NCBI RefSeq assembly: GCF_900108025.1
Contig: NZ_FNUS01000001.1
Location: 372,001 to 436,000, forward strand
DNA length: 64,000 bases
Direction: 5' to 3'
Source of the DNA: Halpernia humi
Lineage (GTDB): Bacteria; Bacteroidota; Bacteroidia; Flavobacteriales; Weeksellaceae
Shown: piece by piece, positions 17,348 to 25,685 of the stretch
Position numbering within the stretch: position 1 is the stretch's first letter
Layout: each line of letters begins with the position of its first letter
Notes under the pieces: generated by a model
Seen by the model: the letters and a program-made list of their open reading frames with translations, nothing else
Database searches by the model: none
What the model was told of the DNA's origin: nothing
Made by a program: the position numbers and the translations under genes

Positions 17348-19105
17348 ATGTTTCAAAAAGTGGTGGTTTATTGCTTAATGTTTTTTAGCATTTTACTTTT
17401 TTCCCAACAAAAAACCTATTGCAATCCCATTAATATTGATTACGGCTATACACCTTTTGAAGTTTTTTCAACGCAAGGAAAACACCGCACAACGGCAGAT
17501 CCTGTAATTGTAAATTTTAAAAATAATTATTTTTTATTTTCTACAAACCAAGAAGGATATTGGTGGAGTAGTGATATGCTAAATTGGAAATTTATTCACA
17601 GAAAATTTTTGCGAGACAAAAAATATATCCACGATCTAAACGCGCCTGCAGTTTGGAAAATGAAAGACACACTTTATGTTTATGGTTCTACGTGGAAATC
17701 AGATTTCCCCATTTGTAGTTCTACAAATCCCACAAAAGACGATTGGAAAATAGCAGTAGATACTTTAAAAGTCGGCGCTTGGGATCCTGCATTTCATTAT
17801 GACGAAGCGAAAAATAAACTCTATTTATATTGGGGATCGAGCAATGAATGGCCACTTTTGGGAACGAAAATAAATATGAAAACCATGCAATCTGAAGGTT
17901 ATGTGAAACCTGTTGTAAAATTGCATCCAGAAGAACACGGTTGGGAAAGATTTGGCGAATATAATGACAATACCTTCATGCAACCGTTCATAGAAGGCGC
18001 TTGGATGACGGAGCATAATGGAAAATATTATTTGCAATATGGCGCACCAGCAACCGAATTTAGCGGCTATGCAGATGGTGTTTATGTGAGCAAAGATCCG
18101 CTGGAAGGTTTTGAATATCAAAAAAATAATCCGTTTTCTTATAAACCTGGTGGTTTTGCAAGAGGTGCAGGTCATGGTTCAACTTTCGAGGATAATTTTG
18201 GCGAATTTTGGCATGTTTCTACAATAGTAATTAATGTAAAAAATAATTTTGAAAGACGTATCGGCATTTGGCCTGCTGGTTTTGATAAAGACGATGTCAT
18301 GTATTGCAATACGTCGTTTGGCGATTATCCCACCTTTTTGCCAGAATATGCAAAAGGAAAAGATTTTACAAAAGGATTATTTGCCGGTTGGATGTTATTA
18401 AATTATGACAAACCCGTACAAGTTTCTAGCACTTTGGAAAGTTACCAGCCAAATTTAGCCGTTGATGAAGATATTAAAACCTATTGGTCTGCAAAAACAG
18501 GAAACACTGGAGAATGGTTTCAAACCGATTTGGGAGAAATTTCTACAATTAACGCTATACAAATAAATTACGCCGATCAAGATGCAGAATTTATGGGCAA
18601 AACTTTAGGAAAAATGCACCAGTATAAAATTTACAGTTCTAATGATGGCAAACATTGGAAAATTTTAATTGATAAAAGTAAAAACCAAACCGATGTTCCG
18701 CACGATTATATCGAATTAGAAAAACCTGCGAAAGCCAGATTTCTTAAAATGGAAAATTTAAAAATGCCTACAGGAAAATTTGCGTTAAGTGGTTTCCGTG
18801 TTTTTGGGAAAGGTTCTGGAGAAAAACCTGAGCCAGTTCAGAATTTTTTTCCGCTCAGAACACCGCCAGGCAAAGTAGGAGAGCGAAGAAGTGTTTGGCT
18901 AAAATGGCAGCAAAATCCCGATGCAGATGGCTATAATATTTATTTTGGAAAATCGCCAGACAAATTATATGGAAGCATTATGGTTTACCAAAAAAACGAT
19001 TATTTTTTCACTGGCGCAGACGCTTCAGATGCTTATTATTTTCAAATCGAAGCCTTTAATAATAACGGAATTTCTGCGAGAAGTGAAATAAAAGAAACCA
19101 AATAA
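17348..19105 (+). CDS. Secreted family 43 glycosyl hydrolase with discoidin and Fn3 modules
   Basis: The 585-residue exported enzyme has a signal peptide (about 1-20, ending SILLFSQQ). A five-bladed beta-propeller of GH43 type (about 45-350) has the expected acidic triad: Asp51 in TTADPV, Asp146 in GAWDPAF and Glu216 in QPFIEGAW. An F5/8-type C (discoidin) carbohydrate-binding domain (about 355-495, with WSAKTGNTGEWFQTDLGE) and a fibronectin type III domain (about 500-585) follow. GH43 enzymes trim arabinose, xylose or galactose side chains of plant or algal glycans, and the exact substrate is unknown. It stands outside any visible polysaccharide-utilisation locus. Confidence 0.88.
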   Translation: MFQKVVVYCLMFFSILLFSQQKTYCNPINIDYGYTPFEVFSTQGKHRTTADPVIVNFKNNYFLFSTNQEGYWWSSDMLNWKFIHRKFLRDKKYIHDLNAPAVWKMKDTLYVYGSTWKSDFPICSSTNPTKDDWKIAVDTLKVGAWDPAFHYDEAKNKLYLYWGSSNEWPLLGTKINMKTMQSEGYVKPVVKLHPEEHGWERFGEYNDNTFMQPFIEGAWMTEHNGKYYLQYGAPATEFSGYADGVYVSKDPLEGFEYQKNNPFSYKPGGFARGAGHGSTFEDNFGEFWHVSTIVINVKNNFERRIGIWPAGFDKDDVMYCNTSFGDYPTFLPEYAKGKDFTKGLFAGWMLLNYDKPVQVSSTLESYQPNLAVDEDIKTYWSAKTGNTGEWFQTDLGEISTINAIQINYADQDAEFMGKTLGKMHQYKIYSSNDGKHWKILIDKSKNQTDVPHDYIELEKPAKARFLKMENLKMPTGKFALSGFRVFGKGSGEKPEPVQNFFPLRTPPGKVGERRSVWLKWQQNPDADGYNIYFGKSPDKLYGSIMVYQKNDYFFTGADASDAYYFQIEAFNNNGISARSEIKETK

Positions 19106-19120
19106 TTAAAAATTTTAGCA

Positions 19121-19654
19121 ATGAATTTTTCAATCCAGCAGGAATTATCCAACGAAAATATTATTATAAAACCATTGTTTAAAAATGATTTTGAAGACCT
19201 ATTTTCACAAGCCGCAGACGAAGAAGTTTGGAGCCAACATCCCAACAAAAACCGCTACAAAAGAGATGTTTTTGAAAATTTTTTTGATGGAGCAATGCAA
19301 AGCCAAGGCGCGTTTGTTATCATTGATAAAGCAACAAATGAAATAATTGGAAGCACGCGTTATTACGATTATAATGCAGAAGAAAATAGCATTTTCATTG
19401 GCTATACTTTTTATGGCAAAAAATATTGGGGCAAAAATTATAATTCTCAAGTGAAAAAATTAATGCTCGATTATATTTTTCAGTATGTAGATTTTGTAAA
19501 TTTCCATGTTGGAAATGAAAATTTTCGGTCTCAAAGAGCGATGGAAAAATTGGGCGCAAAAAAGTTAGATGAAATTGAAGTGGCTTATTTTGGGGAAGAA
19601 CCACGAACGAATTTTTTGTATCGGATTTATAAAAAAGATTTTTTGAATAGATAA
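19121..19654 (+). CDS. GNAT N-acetyltransferase (RimJ/RimL type)
   Basis: The 177-residue cytosolic acetyltransferase contains IIGSTRYYDYNAEENSIFIGYTF, which corresponds to motif A strands, and later NFHVGNENFRSQRAMEKLGA, the motif B helix with the asparagine/Ser-Gln segment typical of RimJ/RimL and of ribosomal-protein or small-molecule acetyltransferases. The acceptor is not predictable. It begins 15 bp after the GH43 gene and may share its transcript, although the functions have no obvious link. Confidence 0.85.
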   Translation: MNFSIQQELSNENIIIKPLFKNDFEDLFSQAADEEVWSQHPNKNRYKRDVFENFFDGAMQSQGAFVIIDKATNEIIGSTRYYDYNAEENSIFIGYTFYGKKYWGKNYNSQVKKLMLDYIFQYVDFVNFHVGNENFRSQRAMEKLGAKKLDEIEVAYFGEEPRTNFLYRIYKKDFLNR

Positions 19655-19785
19655 ATTATTTCCCTTTATCTGGAAGTATTTTTTTGCTTAAAACAAAAGA
19701 AAATTAATTCTTTTTGGTGGCGCGAGCATTTATTTTATTGATAAATAAATTGATAAAATTAAAATCTTTATATTTAATTAATAAT

Positions 19786-20337
19786 CTATTTCCTTGAATT
19801 ATAAAGTAATAATCTTTTTCTATTATCAATATCATTTACCCTAAAACTTTTTAAGTCTTCTATTTTGTAAATTGAATTACCTTCATCTTGTCCTAAAGAA
19901 CCTACTAAGTTTATCACAAAGTTTTCTTCATCTACATCTTTAATAAAGCCTGTGAAATAATCATTTTCAATTTCAATACTTGTTATTATTTCTGTTTTAA
20001 ACTTTAATTGATTTAATAGAATGAATTTCCAATTTTCATTATCATAAAAATCAAATTTAAATTCATCTTCTGTAGCAAGTTTTTCAGAATTTTCAATAAC
20101 TAATTTCATCGCATTCGTGTATTCGTCATCAAAATCTATGGCTTTAATATCACAAATTTGTAATATTAGCAAACCATCTTTTTTTCCATATTTTGTGAAA
20201 TGTTGAAGAACAACAATTTCTTCTGTAAAATTTAGAATTTTACCAAACCAAAATTTTTCATCATCATTATAATTCCAAATACTAAGATATTTTCCCTTTT
20301 CTTTCGACTCTTGTAATATTTTTAGTGCTAAATTCAT
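19786..20337 (-). CDS. Unknown protein with an internally repeated small beta-barrel domain
   Basis: The 183-residue protein has no signal or membrane segment. Two halves look alike. WFGKILNFTEEIVVLQHFTK-GKKDG-LLILQICDIKAIDFDDEYTNAM (about 31-75) and FTGFIKDVDEENFVINLVG-GQDEG-NSIYKIEDLKSFRVNDIDN (about 127-173) share a G-I-x4-E pattern, a D/E-G turn and a closing D-I/L-K-x-D-x-D. This suggests two copies of an Sm-like or SH3-like barrel. No family name or function is recognised. It is probably monocistronic in a region of unknown, recently rearranged genes. Confidence 0.6.
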   Translation of the reverse strand: MNLALKILQESKEKGKYLSIWNYNDDEKFWFGKILNFTEEIVVLQHFTKYGKKDGLLILQICDIKAIDFDDEYTNAMKLVIENSEKLATEDEFKFDFYDNENWKFILLNQLKFKTEIITSIEIENDYFTGFIKDVDEENFVINLVGSLGQDEGNSIYKIEDLKSFRVNDIDNRKRLLLYNSRK

Positions 20338-20431
20338 GAGATAATTTTTATAGAATTTTGATTAAACTTTTAAACATTTTTACTTTTTTTATTAAAAGTA
20401 GTGAGATAAATTGTAATGTTATTTCCCACAC

Positions 20432-20488
20432 CCATTCAAAAAATCCGCACCAAAATAAATCACAGCCAGCCAAAGCAAAACTTTTAAA
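20432..20488 (-). repeat. 57-bp direct repeat, left copy (orphan tail of a small membrane gene)
   Basis: It is identical to 21028-21084 except for one base (20480). Read on the minus strand it encodes an LLWLAVIYFGADFLNGC tail ending in a TAA just beyond the repeat. The frame is open here, but the start of the gene is missing. It lies directly after the stop of the gene at 20494-20982, so the two repeats bracket that gene. Confidence 0.85.
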
Positions 20489-20493
20489 AAAAA

Positions 20494-20982
20494 TTATTTA
20501 AAAAATTCTTTAAATTCGTCTTTAAATGAAAATTTTTCATATCCTAAATTTTTGAAATTTTGTTGAATTTGATTTTTTAATTTAGAATAATTTGCATGAT
20601 AAAACTGACTGATTTTAATTATTTTCTTGCCATTTTTATAGATGTATAAATATTCATAAATTCTATCTTTTGATGCCAGATGGGAATATTTCCAGCCTTG
20701 GATTTCATTTACTTTATAAGATTTGGTGAAAAGTCCTAAAAATTTTTTAACCTTTATTTCGTATTTGTTAATTTCAACAATGATAAATTTTGTTCTAATC
20801 TCACCGTAAAATAGAATTACAACAATAAATATTAAAAATATTGGAAATAAAATTACAAATATTTTATCGTCATAACCTGTGTTTTCTTTTAAAACAATCG
20901 GTAAAAGTAAAAATATTAAATAAACAAAAGGAAATAATAAAATTATTGGTAAAAATGCTTTAATTGTAAATTTTGACTTCAT
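20494..20982 (-). CDS. Unknown membrane protein with two helices and a PH-like domain
   Basis: The 162-residue protein has two hydrophobic helices (about 11-31 and 39-60) and then a soluble domain beginning IRTKFIIVEINKYEIKVKKFLG. Alternating strands and a final amphipathic helix suggest a bacterial PH-like fold. This layout resembles the protein at 10542-11033, but similarity by eye is weak. The gene is bracketed by 57-bp direct repeats taken from a different gene, which suggests it arrived or was duplicated by recombination. Function unknown. Confidence 0.65.
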   Translation of the reverse strand: MKSKFTIKAFLPIILLFPFVYLIFLLLPIVLKENTGYDDKIFVILFPIFLIFIVVILFYGEIRTKFIIVEINKYEIKVKKFLGLFTKSYKVNEIQGWKYSHLASKDRIYEYLYIYKNGKKIIKISQFYHANYSKLKNQIQQNFKNLGYEKFSFKDEFKEFFK

Positions 20983-21014
20983 TATTTTTAATTTTTTGCA
21001 TTTTTAATATTTAT

Positions 21015-21190
21015 TTATCCTTTACATCCATTCAAAAAATCCGCACCAAAATAAATCACAGCCAGCCAAAGCAAACCTTTTAAAGTAAAAAAATTACGCC
21101 AGCAATTCCTGCTTTTTTAAACCAAGATTTCAGTCTTTCATTTTTGCCTTTTTTTGGATTTTTTCCATTAGATTTAATTTCTGGTCTCAA
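21015..21190 (-). pseudogene. Frameshifted small membrane protein gene
   Basis: From a TTG at 21190-21188 the minus strand reads LRPEIKSNGKNPKKGKNE, a basic start, and continues LKSWFKKAGIAGVIF. One missing T in the run at about 21087-21093 shifts the frame to an early stop. In the restored frame it reads FTLKGLLWLAVIYFGADFL and then NGCKG-stop. Basic N-terminus plus one hydrophobic helix and a Cys near the end suggests a small membrane protein of a kind I believe occurs in related genomes. A TAAATTTG box on the minus strand (about 21197-21204) could serve as its promoter. The shift could be a sequencing error in a homopolymer. The remaining 277 bp up to 21467 hold no recognisable gene. Confidence 0.5.
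21028..21084 (-). repeat. 57-bp direct repeat, right copy
   Basis: It is the in-place copy of the repeat at 20432-20488, lying inside the 3' end of the frameshifted gene at 21015-21190. The two copies are in the same orientation, 596 bp apart, with one mismatch. Confidence 0.88.
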
Positions 21191-21467
21191 ATTTAAACAA
21201 ATTTAAGATTTGAAATTGACTTTAATATAAAAACATTGCTTTTAAATTTAACACTTTTTTAACATTTTAAAACTTATTTGTTTTTGATTTTTATAAACTT
21301 TATTTTAAAAAAGTGCCACTAAAACTTTTAATCAATACTTTTATAAAAACCATATTTTCAGTGTAAATTTTTTACGAATAATTTTACTTAATATTTGTGA
21401 AAATAGCCTTGTAAGTTGCTTAGTTGTCATATAATATTTAACTTAGCAAGAAACCAAAACAAAAAAA

Positions 21468-23018
21468 ATGGCCCAAACTTCGCATTATTCAGATATGGAA
21501 ATTGTATTAAAAAATTTAGGTATTCATTCAGAAAATAAAGGTTCTTCAACCGGTTCTGAATTTTTCGCAAACGGTGAAACCATAGAAAGTTTCTCACCAA
21601 CAAACGGAAAATTAATTGCAAAAGTGCAAAGTTCTAGTTTGGAAGATTATGACCAAGTTTTAGAAAAAGCAAAAGCTGCTTTTTTAGAATTTAGAAAAGT
21701 TCCAGCACCGAAAAGAGGTGAATTAGTGCGCCAATTTGGAAATAAATTAAGAGAGAAAAAAGAAGATTTAGGCAAATTGGTTTCCTACGAAATGGGAAAA
21801 TCTTTGCAGGAAGGTCTCGGCGAAGTTCAGGAAATGATAGATATTTGTGATTTCGCAGTTGGATTGTCGCGACAGTTGCAAGGTTCTACAATGCATTCCG
21901 AACGTCCTGGACATAGAATGTACGAACAATATCATCCATTAGGAATTGTCGGAATTATTTCCGCCTTTAATTTTCCGGTTGCAGTTTGGTCTTGGAATAC
22001 TGCGCTTGCCTGGATTTGCGGAAATGTAACCATTTGGAAACCCTCAGAAAAAGCGGCGCTTTGCGGTGTTGCTTGTCAAAATATTATCGCTGAAGTTTTA
22101 AAAGAAAATAATTATCCGGAAGGAATTTCTAATTTATTGGTTGGAAGCCACGAAATTGGTAAAAAAATGACGTCTGATAAAAATATAAACCTAGTTTCGT
22201 TCACAGGTTCTACGAAAGTTGGAAGGGAAGTTTCTGCAACCGTTGCCAACAGATTCGGAAAATCGATTTTAGAATTGGGTGGAAACAATGCAATAATTAT
22301 TTCAAAAGATGCAGATTTAGATATGTCGATTATCGGCGCAGTTTTCGGCGCAGTCGGCACTTGCGGACAAAGATGTACTTCCACAAGACGATTAATTATT
22401 CACGAAGAAGTTTATGAAGAAGTGAAAAACCGTTTGGTAAAAGCATACGGACAATTAAAAATTGGTGATCCTTTAAATGAAAACAACCACGTTGGACCTT
22501 TAATCGACAAAGATTCTGTGAATCAATATTTAGCATCAATAGAAAAATGTAAAAATGAAGGCGGAAATTTCATCGTTGAAGGTGGCGTCTTGGAAGGTGA
22601 AAATTATGAATCCGGCTGTTATGTCAAACCATGCATCGCGGAAGTTGAAAATTCTTATGAAGTGGTGCAACACGAAACTTTTGCGCCAATTCTTTATTTA
22701 ATTAAATACAAAACTTTAGAGGAAGCAATTGCTTTACAGAACGACGTTCCTCAAGGTTTGTCTTCTGCAATTATGACCAATAATTTAAAAGAAGCCGAAG
22801 CATTTTTATCCGCTTCCGGTTCCGATTGTGGGATTGCAAATGTAAATATAGGAACTTCTGGCGCAGAAATTGGCGGCGCTTTTGGTGGAGAAAAAGAAAC
22901 CGGTGGTGGACGTGAAAGCGGTTCTGATGCGTGGAAATATTACATGAGACGCCAAACAAATACCATTAATTACACAGATAATTTGCCGCTTGCACAGGGA
23001 ATTAAATTTGATATTTAA
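21468..23018 (+). CDS. amaB: Alpha-aminoadipic semialdehyde / piperidine-6-carboxylate dehydrogenase (ALDH7 type)
   Basis: The 516-residue NAD(P)-dependent aldehyde dehydrogenase converts the lysine-derived semialdehyde to 2-aminoadipate. The ALDH pattern is complete: FNFPVAVWSWNTALAW, the Rossmann stretch FTGSTKVGR, Glu269 in LELGGNN and the catalytic Cys303 in GTCGQRCTSTRR. That last motif and the GTSGAEIGGAFGGEKETGGGRESGSD tail region are typical of the ALDH7A1/AmaB branch. The next gene makes its substrate, which strongly supports the assignment. It starts a two-gene operon. Confidence 0.9.
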   Translation: MAQTSHYSDMEIVLKNLGIHSENKGSSTGSEFFANGETIESFSPTNGKLIAKVQSSSLEDYDQVLEKAKAAFLEFRKVPAPKRGELVRQFGNKLREKKEDLGKLVSYEMGKSLQEGLGEVQEMIDICDFAVGLSRQLQGSTMHSERPGHRMYEQYHPLGIVGIISAFNFPVAVWSWNTALAWICGNVTIWKPSEKAALCGVACQNIIAEVLKENNYPEGISNLLVGSHEIGKKMTSDKNINLVSFTGSTKVGREVSATVANRFGKSILELGGNNAIIISKDADLDMSIIGAVFGAVGTCGQRCTSTRRLIIHEEVYEEVKNRLVKAYGQLKIGDPLNENNHVGPLIDKDSVNQYLASIEKCKNEGGNFIVEGGVLEGENYESGCYVKPCIAEVENSYEVVQHETFAPILYLIKYKTLEEAIALQNDVPQGLSSAIMTNNLKEAEAFLSASGSDCGIANVNIGTSGAEIGGAFGGEKETGGGRESGSDAWKYYMRRQTNTINYTDNLPLAQGIKFDI

Positions 23019-23063
23019 TTTTTAAAGTTTAAAAATTTTCAAAACAAACAAAAATCTAAAAAT

Positions 23064-24398
23064 ATGAACGACGCAATAGCCTCAAAACCAGAAATAACCA
23101 ATAACGTAAAAAAAACACTCTCTCGCCACATGCTTGCCGATGGTTTTGATTTTATAATGGATTTTGAAAAATCTCATGGTTCCTACATTTTCGACAGTGT
23201 TACGCAAAGCGAGTATTTAGATATGTTTTCCATGTTTGCGTCCACAGCAATCGGATACAACCATCCTTATGTGATGGAAAAATCAGATTGGTTGGGAAAA
23301 TTATCCGTAAATAAGCCAACTTTAGCAGATGTTTATTCTCAGGAATTTGCAGATTTTATGGAAGTTTTTGAACGCGTGGCTATTCCAAAAGAATTGCAAT
23401 ATTGTTTCTTCGTTTCTGGTGGTGCTCTGGCTGTTGAAAATGCGATGAAAGCGGCGTTTGACTGGAAAACAAGAAAAAATTTCGAAAAAGATATTAACAA
23501 AGAAGCGGGCGTTTGTATTCATTTTAAGCAAGCGTTCCACGGAAGAAGCGGTTACACTTTATCATTAACAAACACAGCCGATCCGCGTAAATATGAATAT
23601 TTTCCGAAATTTCCATGGCCAAGAATTATCAATCCGAAACTGCATTTTCCTTTAACAGATGAAAATTTAGAACATACCGTAAAAGAAGAAAGATTGGCTC
23701 TGTTGCATATTGAAGAAGCCATTTTAACGCATCAAAATGAAGTCGCTTGTTTAATTATTGAACCAATTCAAGCAGAAGGCGGCGATAATCATTTCAGAGA
23801 TGAATTTTTTGTAGAATTGCGCAAAATATGCGATGATAATGAAATTCTTTTGATATTTGATGAAGTGCAAACTGGCGTTGGTTTAACAGGAAAAATGTGG
23901 GCTTATGAACATTTTAGCGTTGCACCAGATCTAATTTCTTTTGGTAAAAAAACGCAAGTTTGTGGAGTTTTGGCCAATAAAGAAAAATTAGATGAAATCC
24001 CAAATAATGTTTTTCGAGAAAGTTCTAGGATCAATTCCACTTTTGGGGGAAACTGGGCAGATATGTTGCGTTTACAATTGATTTTAGAAGTGATAGAAAA
24101 AGAAAATTTAGTAGAAAATGCTAGAAATATGGGCGTTTTTCTTTTAGATGGTTTAATTAAAATTGAACAAAATTTCCCTTATTTAATTTCAAATGCCCGC
24201 GGAAGAGGTTTAATGTGTGCTTTTGATTTACCAACGCCAGAATTGAGAAATGCATTGCAAAAAGAATTATATAAAAATCAGCTTATCGTTTTAACATGTG
24301 GAACGCAAAGTATTCGCTTTCGCCCACACCTTAATGTTTCGAAAGAGGATTTGCAAAAGGCACTAGATATAATTGCAAAAGTGTTGCAAAAAATGTAA
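23064..24398 (+). CDS. lat: L-lysine 6-aminotransferase
   Basis: The 444-residue class III PLP aminotransferase transfers the epsilon-amino group of lysine to 2-oxoglutarate. This gives aminoadipate semialdehyde, which cyclises to piperideine-6-carboxylate. Family marks are FVSGGALAVENAMKAAFDWK, QAFHGRSGYTLSLTN, the IFDEVQTG aspartate that binds the PLP nitrogen and SFGKKTQVCG with the Schiff-base lysine (Lys296 by alignment with the actinobacterial enzyme). It lies 45 bp after the dehydrogenase gene. The pair would form the first two steps of lysine catabolism. Confidence 0.92.
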   Translation: MNDAIASKPEITNNVKKTLSRHMLADGFDFIMDFEKSHGSYIFDSVTQSEYLDMFSMFASTAIGYNHPYVMEKSDWLGKLSVNKPTLADVYSQEFADFMEVFERVAIPKELQYCFFVSGGALAVENAMKAAFDWKTRKNFEKDINKEAGVCIHFKQAFHGRSGYTLSLTNTADPRKYEYFPKFPWPRIINPKLHFPLTDENLEHTVKEERLALLHIEEAILTHQNEVACLIIEPIQAEGGDNHFRDEFFVELRKICDDNEILLIFDEVQTGVGLTGKMWAYEHFSVAPDLISFGKKTQVCGVLANKEKLDEIPNNVFRESSRINSTFGGNWADMLRLQLILEVIEKENLVENARNMGVFLLDGLIKIEQNFPYLISNARGRGLMCAFDLPTPELRNALQKELYKNQLIVLTCGTQSIRFRPHLNVSKEDLQKALDIIAKVLQKM

Positions 24399-24426
24399 AG
24401 AACTTCCAATTATTTATTTTTTTTTG

Positions 24427-24434
24427 TAAATTTG
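24427..24434 (+). promoter_or_regulatory. Bacteroidota -7 promoter box
   Basis: TAAATTTG matches TAnnTTTG, 16 nt before the ATG at 24451. Confidence 0.55.
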
Positions 24435-24450
24435 TATCTAATTTAATAAA

Positions 24451-24696
24451 ATGATAATGGAAAAGATGACGAGAGTTTCGGTTTTTGAAAGTACGAAACA
24501 GCAAGAATTACAATTAATAAAATCTAAATTAGAAGAGCAAAATATAACGGCAACTATAGAAAATTCATATCTTACTTTTTTAACAACGCCTACTGCAACC
24601 AATATGAGAGTTATGGTAAGTTTAAAAGACGAACAAGAGGCTTTTAAAATTATTGATGATTATATTAAAGAAACCGATTTGGAGATTACCAAGTAA
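24451..24696 (+). CDS. DUF2007-family small protein
   Basis: The 81-residue protein has the beta-alpha-beta layout of the DUF2007 (putative signal-transducing, GlnB-like) family: TRVSVFESTKQQELQLIKSK as first strand and helix, then NITATIENS, then RVMVSLKDEQEAFKIIDDY. Its molecular role is unknown. A second ATG two codons in (MEKM) is also possible. It is flanked by its own promoter and a terminator, so it is an independent unit. Confidence 0.8.
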   Translation: MIMEKMTRVSVFESTKQQELQLIKSKLEEQNITATIENSYLTFLTTPTATNMRVMVSLKDEQEAFKIIDDYIKETDLEITK

Positions 24697-24715
24697 CTTC
24701 TAAATTATAAAATCT

Positions 24716-24745
24716 AAAGGAAACTATAAAAAGTTTCCTTTTTTT
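24716..24745 (+). terminator. Rho-independent terminator
   Basis: AAAGGAAACT (24716-24725) pairs with AGTTTCCTTT (24731-24740), with a 5-nt loop and a following T run. It ends the DUF2007 gene. Confidence 0.85.
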
Positions 24746-24794
24746 GTGAATTAAATTTTGCTTAGCAAAAAGTTCAGGATTTTAAAATATTAGT

Positions 24795-24936
24795 AATACC
24801 ATTTTATCTTTGATTTTTCCGAAAAATAAAAATGCTCCGTAGGAGCAATATCTTTGTGGAAAAAATGAACAATATTGAAAAAGAACTCCGTAAGGAGTTC
24901 AATTTTTTAAAGTAATTTTAATGACAAAATTATATA
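24795..24936. repeat. 140-bp dispersed repeat with GGAGC hairpins, copy 2
   Basis: This is the second copy of the element at 14721-14860. Its second hairpin, GAACTCC-GTAA-GGAGTTC, is perfectly paired although its bases differ from copy 1, so the ability to pair is retained. The element lies between the DUF2007 terminator and the regulator promoter. The 140 bp that follow contain nothing else recognised. Confidence 0.85.
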
Positions 24937-25074
24937 AAATATTGATCGCGATCTGTTTGTATTTGTAGGTTTTATGGAAAGAATAGATAATTTCGATATA
25001 ATGCTTTTATTCTGCTAAAACTAAAAATTTGCTACATTTTCAATAGTTAAAATAAATTATTAAAAATTTGGTTC

Positions 25075-25104
25075 GGTTTGTTACAAACCAAAAATATATA
25101 TTTG
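25075..25104 (+). promoter_or_regulatory. Promoter with palindromic operator for the efflux regulator
   Basis: TATATTTG (25097-25104) is a -7 box. At about the -33 position lies a perfect palindrome, GGTTTG-TTA-CAAACC (25075-25089), whose TTTG/TTG also serves as the -33 element (16-bp spacer). A repressor bound here would block the polymerase. Autoregulation by the gene downstream is the natural inference. Confidence 0.65.
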
Positions 25105-25122
25105 CATTTCGAAATATTTAGA

Positions 25123-25599
25123 ATGAATAAACCATTAAATATAGACGACGCACTTTTTCATAAATTGGTTAATTTTTATACTGAAAATTACCATTTGCCG
25201 CCTTTGGCTGCAAAAATTTATGCTTACTTAATTTTTGATTTTGATATGCAGGGTTTTTCCTTTGAAGAACTTGTAGATGTTTTAAAAGCCAGTAAAAGTT
25301 CAGTTTCTTGTAGTTTGCAGTTACTTTTACAAAATGAGCACATAACGGTTTTAAACAAAATAGATGAAAGAAAAAGATACTTTATTTTAAACCCCGACTA
25401 CGTAAAAATTCGCTTCAGTAGTTTGATTGAAAAATTATATAAAGAATTAGATATTTTGGAAGATTTGAAAGCATTAAAAAAAAATGAATCAAATGATGAA
25501 AAAAATAATATTTACATTAACAAATTAGATATTTACATCGACCTATTAAACAGCAATATTAACAGTTTTAGCGAAACAATAAAAAAATTATATCAATAA
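25123..25599 (+). CDS. GbsR/MarR-type transcriptional regulator of the RND efflux operon
   Basis: The protein has 158 residues from the ATG at 25123. A TTG 45 nt earlier is rejected because it lies in the promoter palindrome. It is a winged-helix protein of the GbsR/MarR/PadR kind: YHLPPLAAKIYAYLIFDF, then FEELVDVLKASKSSVSCSLQLLLQ (recognition helix) and the wing TVLNKIDERKRYFIL. The last 60 residues form a coiled-coil dimerisation helix pair. Such regulators in Bacteroidota sit directly upstream of RND pumps and usually repress them. It is the first gene of the efflux unit, but a tandem 85-bp duplication separates it from the pump. Confidence 0.85.
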   Translation: MNKPLNIDDALFHKLVNFYTENYHLPPLAAKIYAYLIFDFDMQGFSFEELVDVLKASKSSVSCSLQLLLQNEHITVLNKIDERKRYFILNPDYVKIRFSSLIEKLYKELDILEDLKALKKNESNDEKNNIYINKLDIYIDLLNSNINSFSETIKKLYQ

Positions 25600-25600
25600 T

Positions 25601-25666
25601 ATGCAATCGCCATCGAAACTCTCATTTAAGAAAAATAGTAAAATAGGCGATAACATATATCCATAA
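25601..25666 (+). CDS. Possible 21-codon peptide, copy 1
   Basis: A short frame, MQSPSKLSFKKNSKIGDNIY followed by P and TAA, begins 2 nt after the regulator stop. Because the whole unit is duplicated without change, the frame is present twice (25601 and 25686). It has a basic, Ser-rich composition and no known match. It may be only a by-product of the inverted repeat it overlaps. Confidence 0.2.
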   Translation: MQSPSKLSFKKNSKIGDNIYP

Positions 25667-25685
25667 AAAAAATAAATAACTCTAT

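Noticed and set aside
25078-25122. TTG start for the efflux regulator
   Set aside because: It lies within the palindrome and promoter, and the added residues match nothing in the family.
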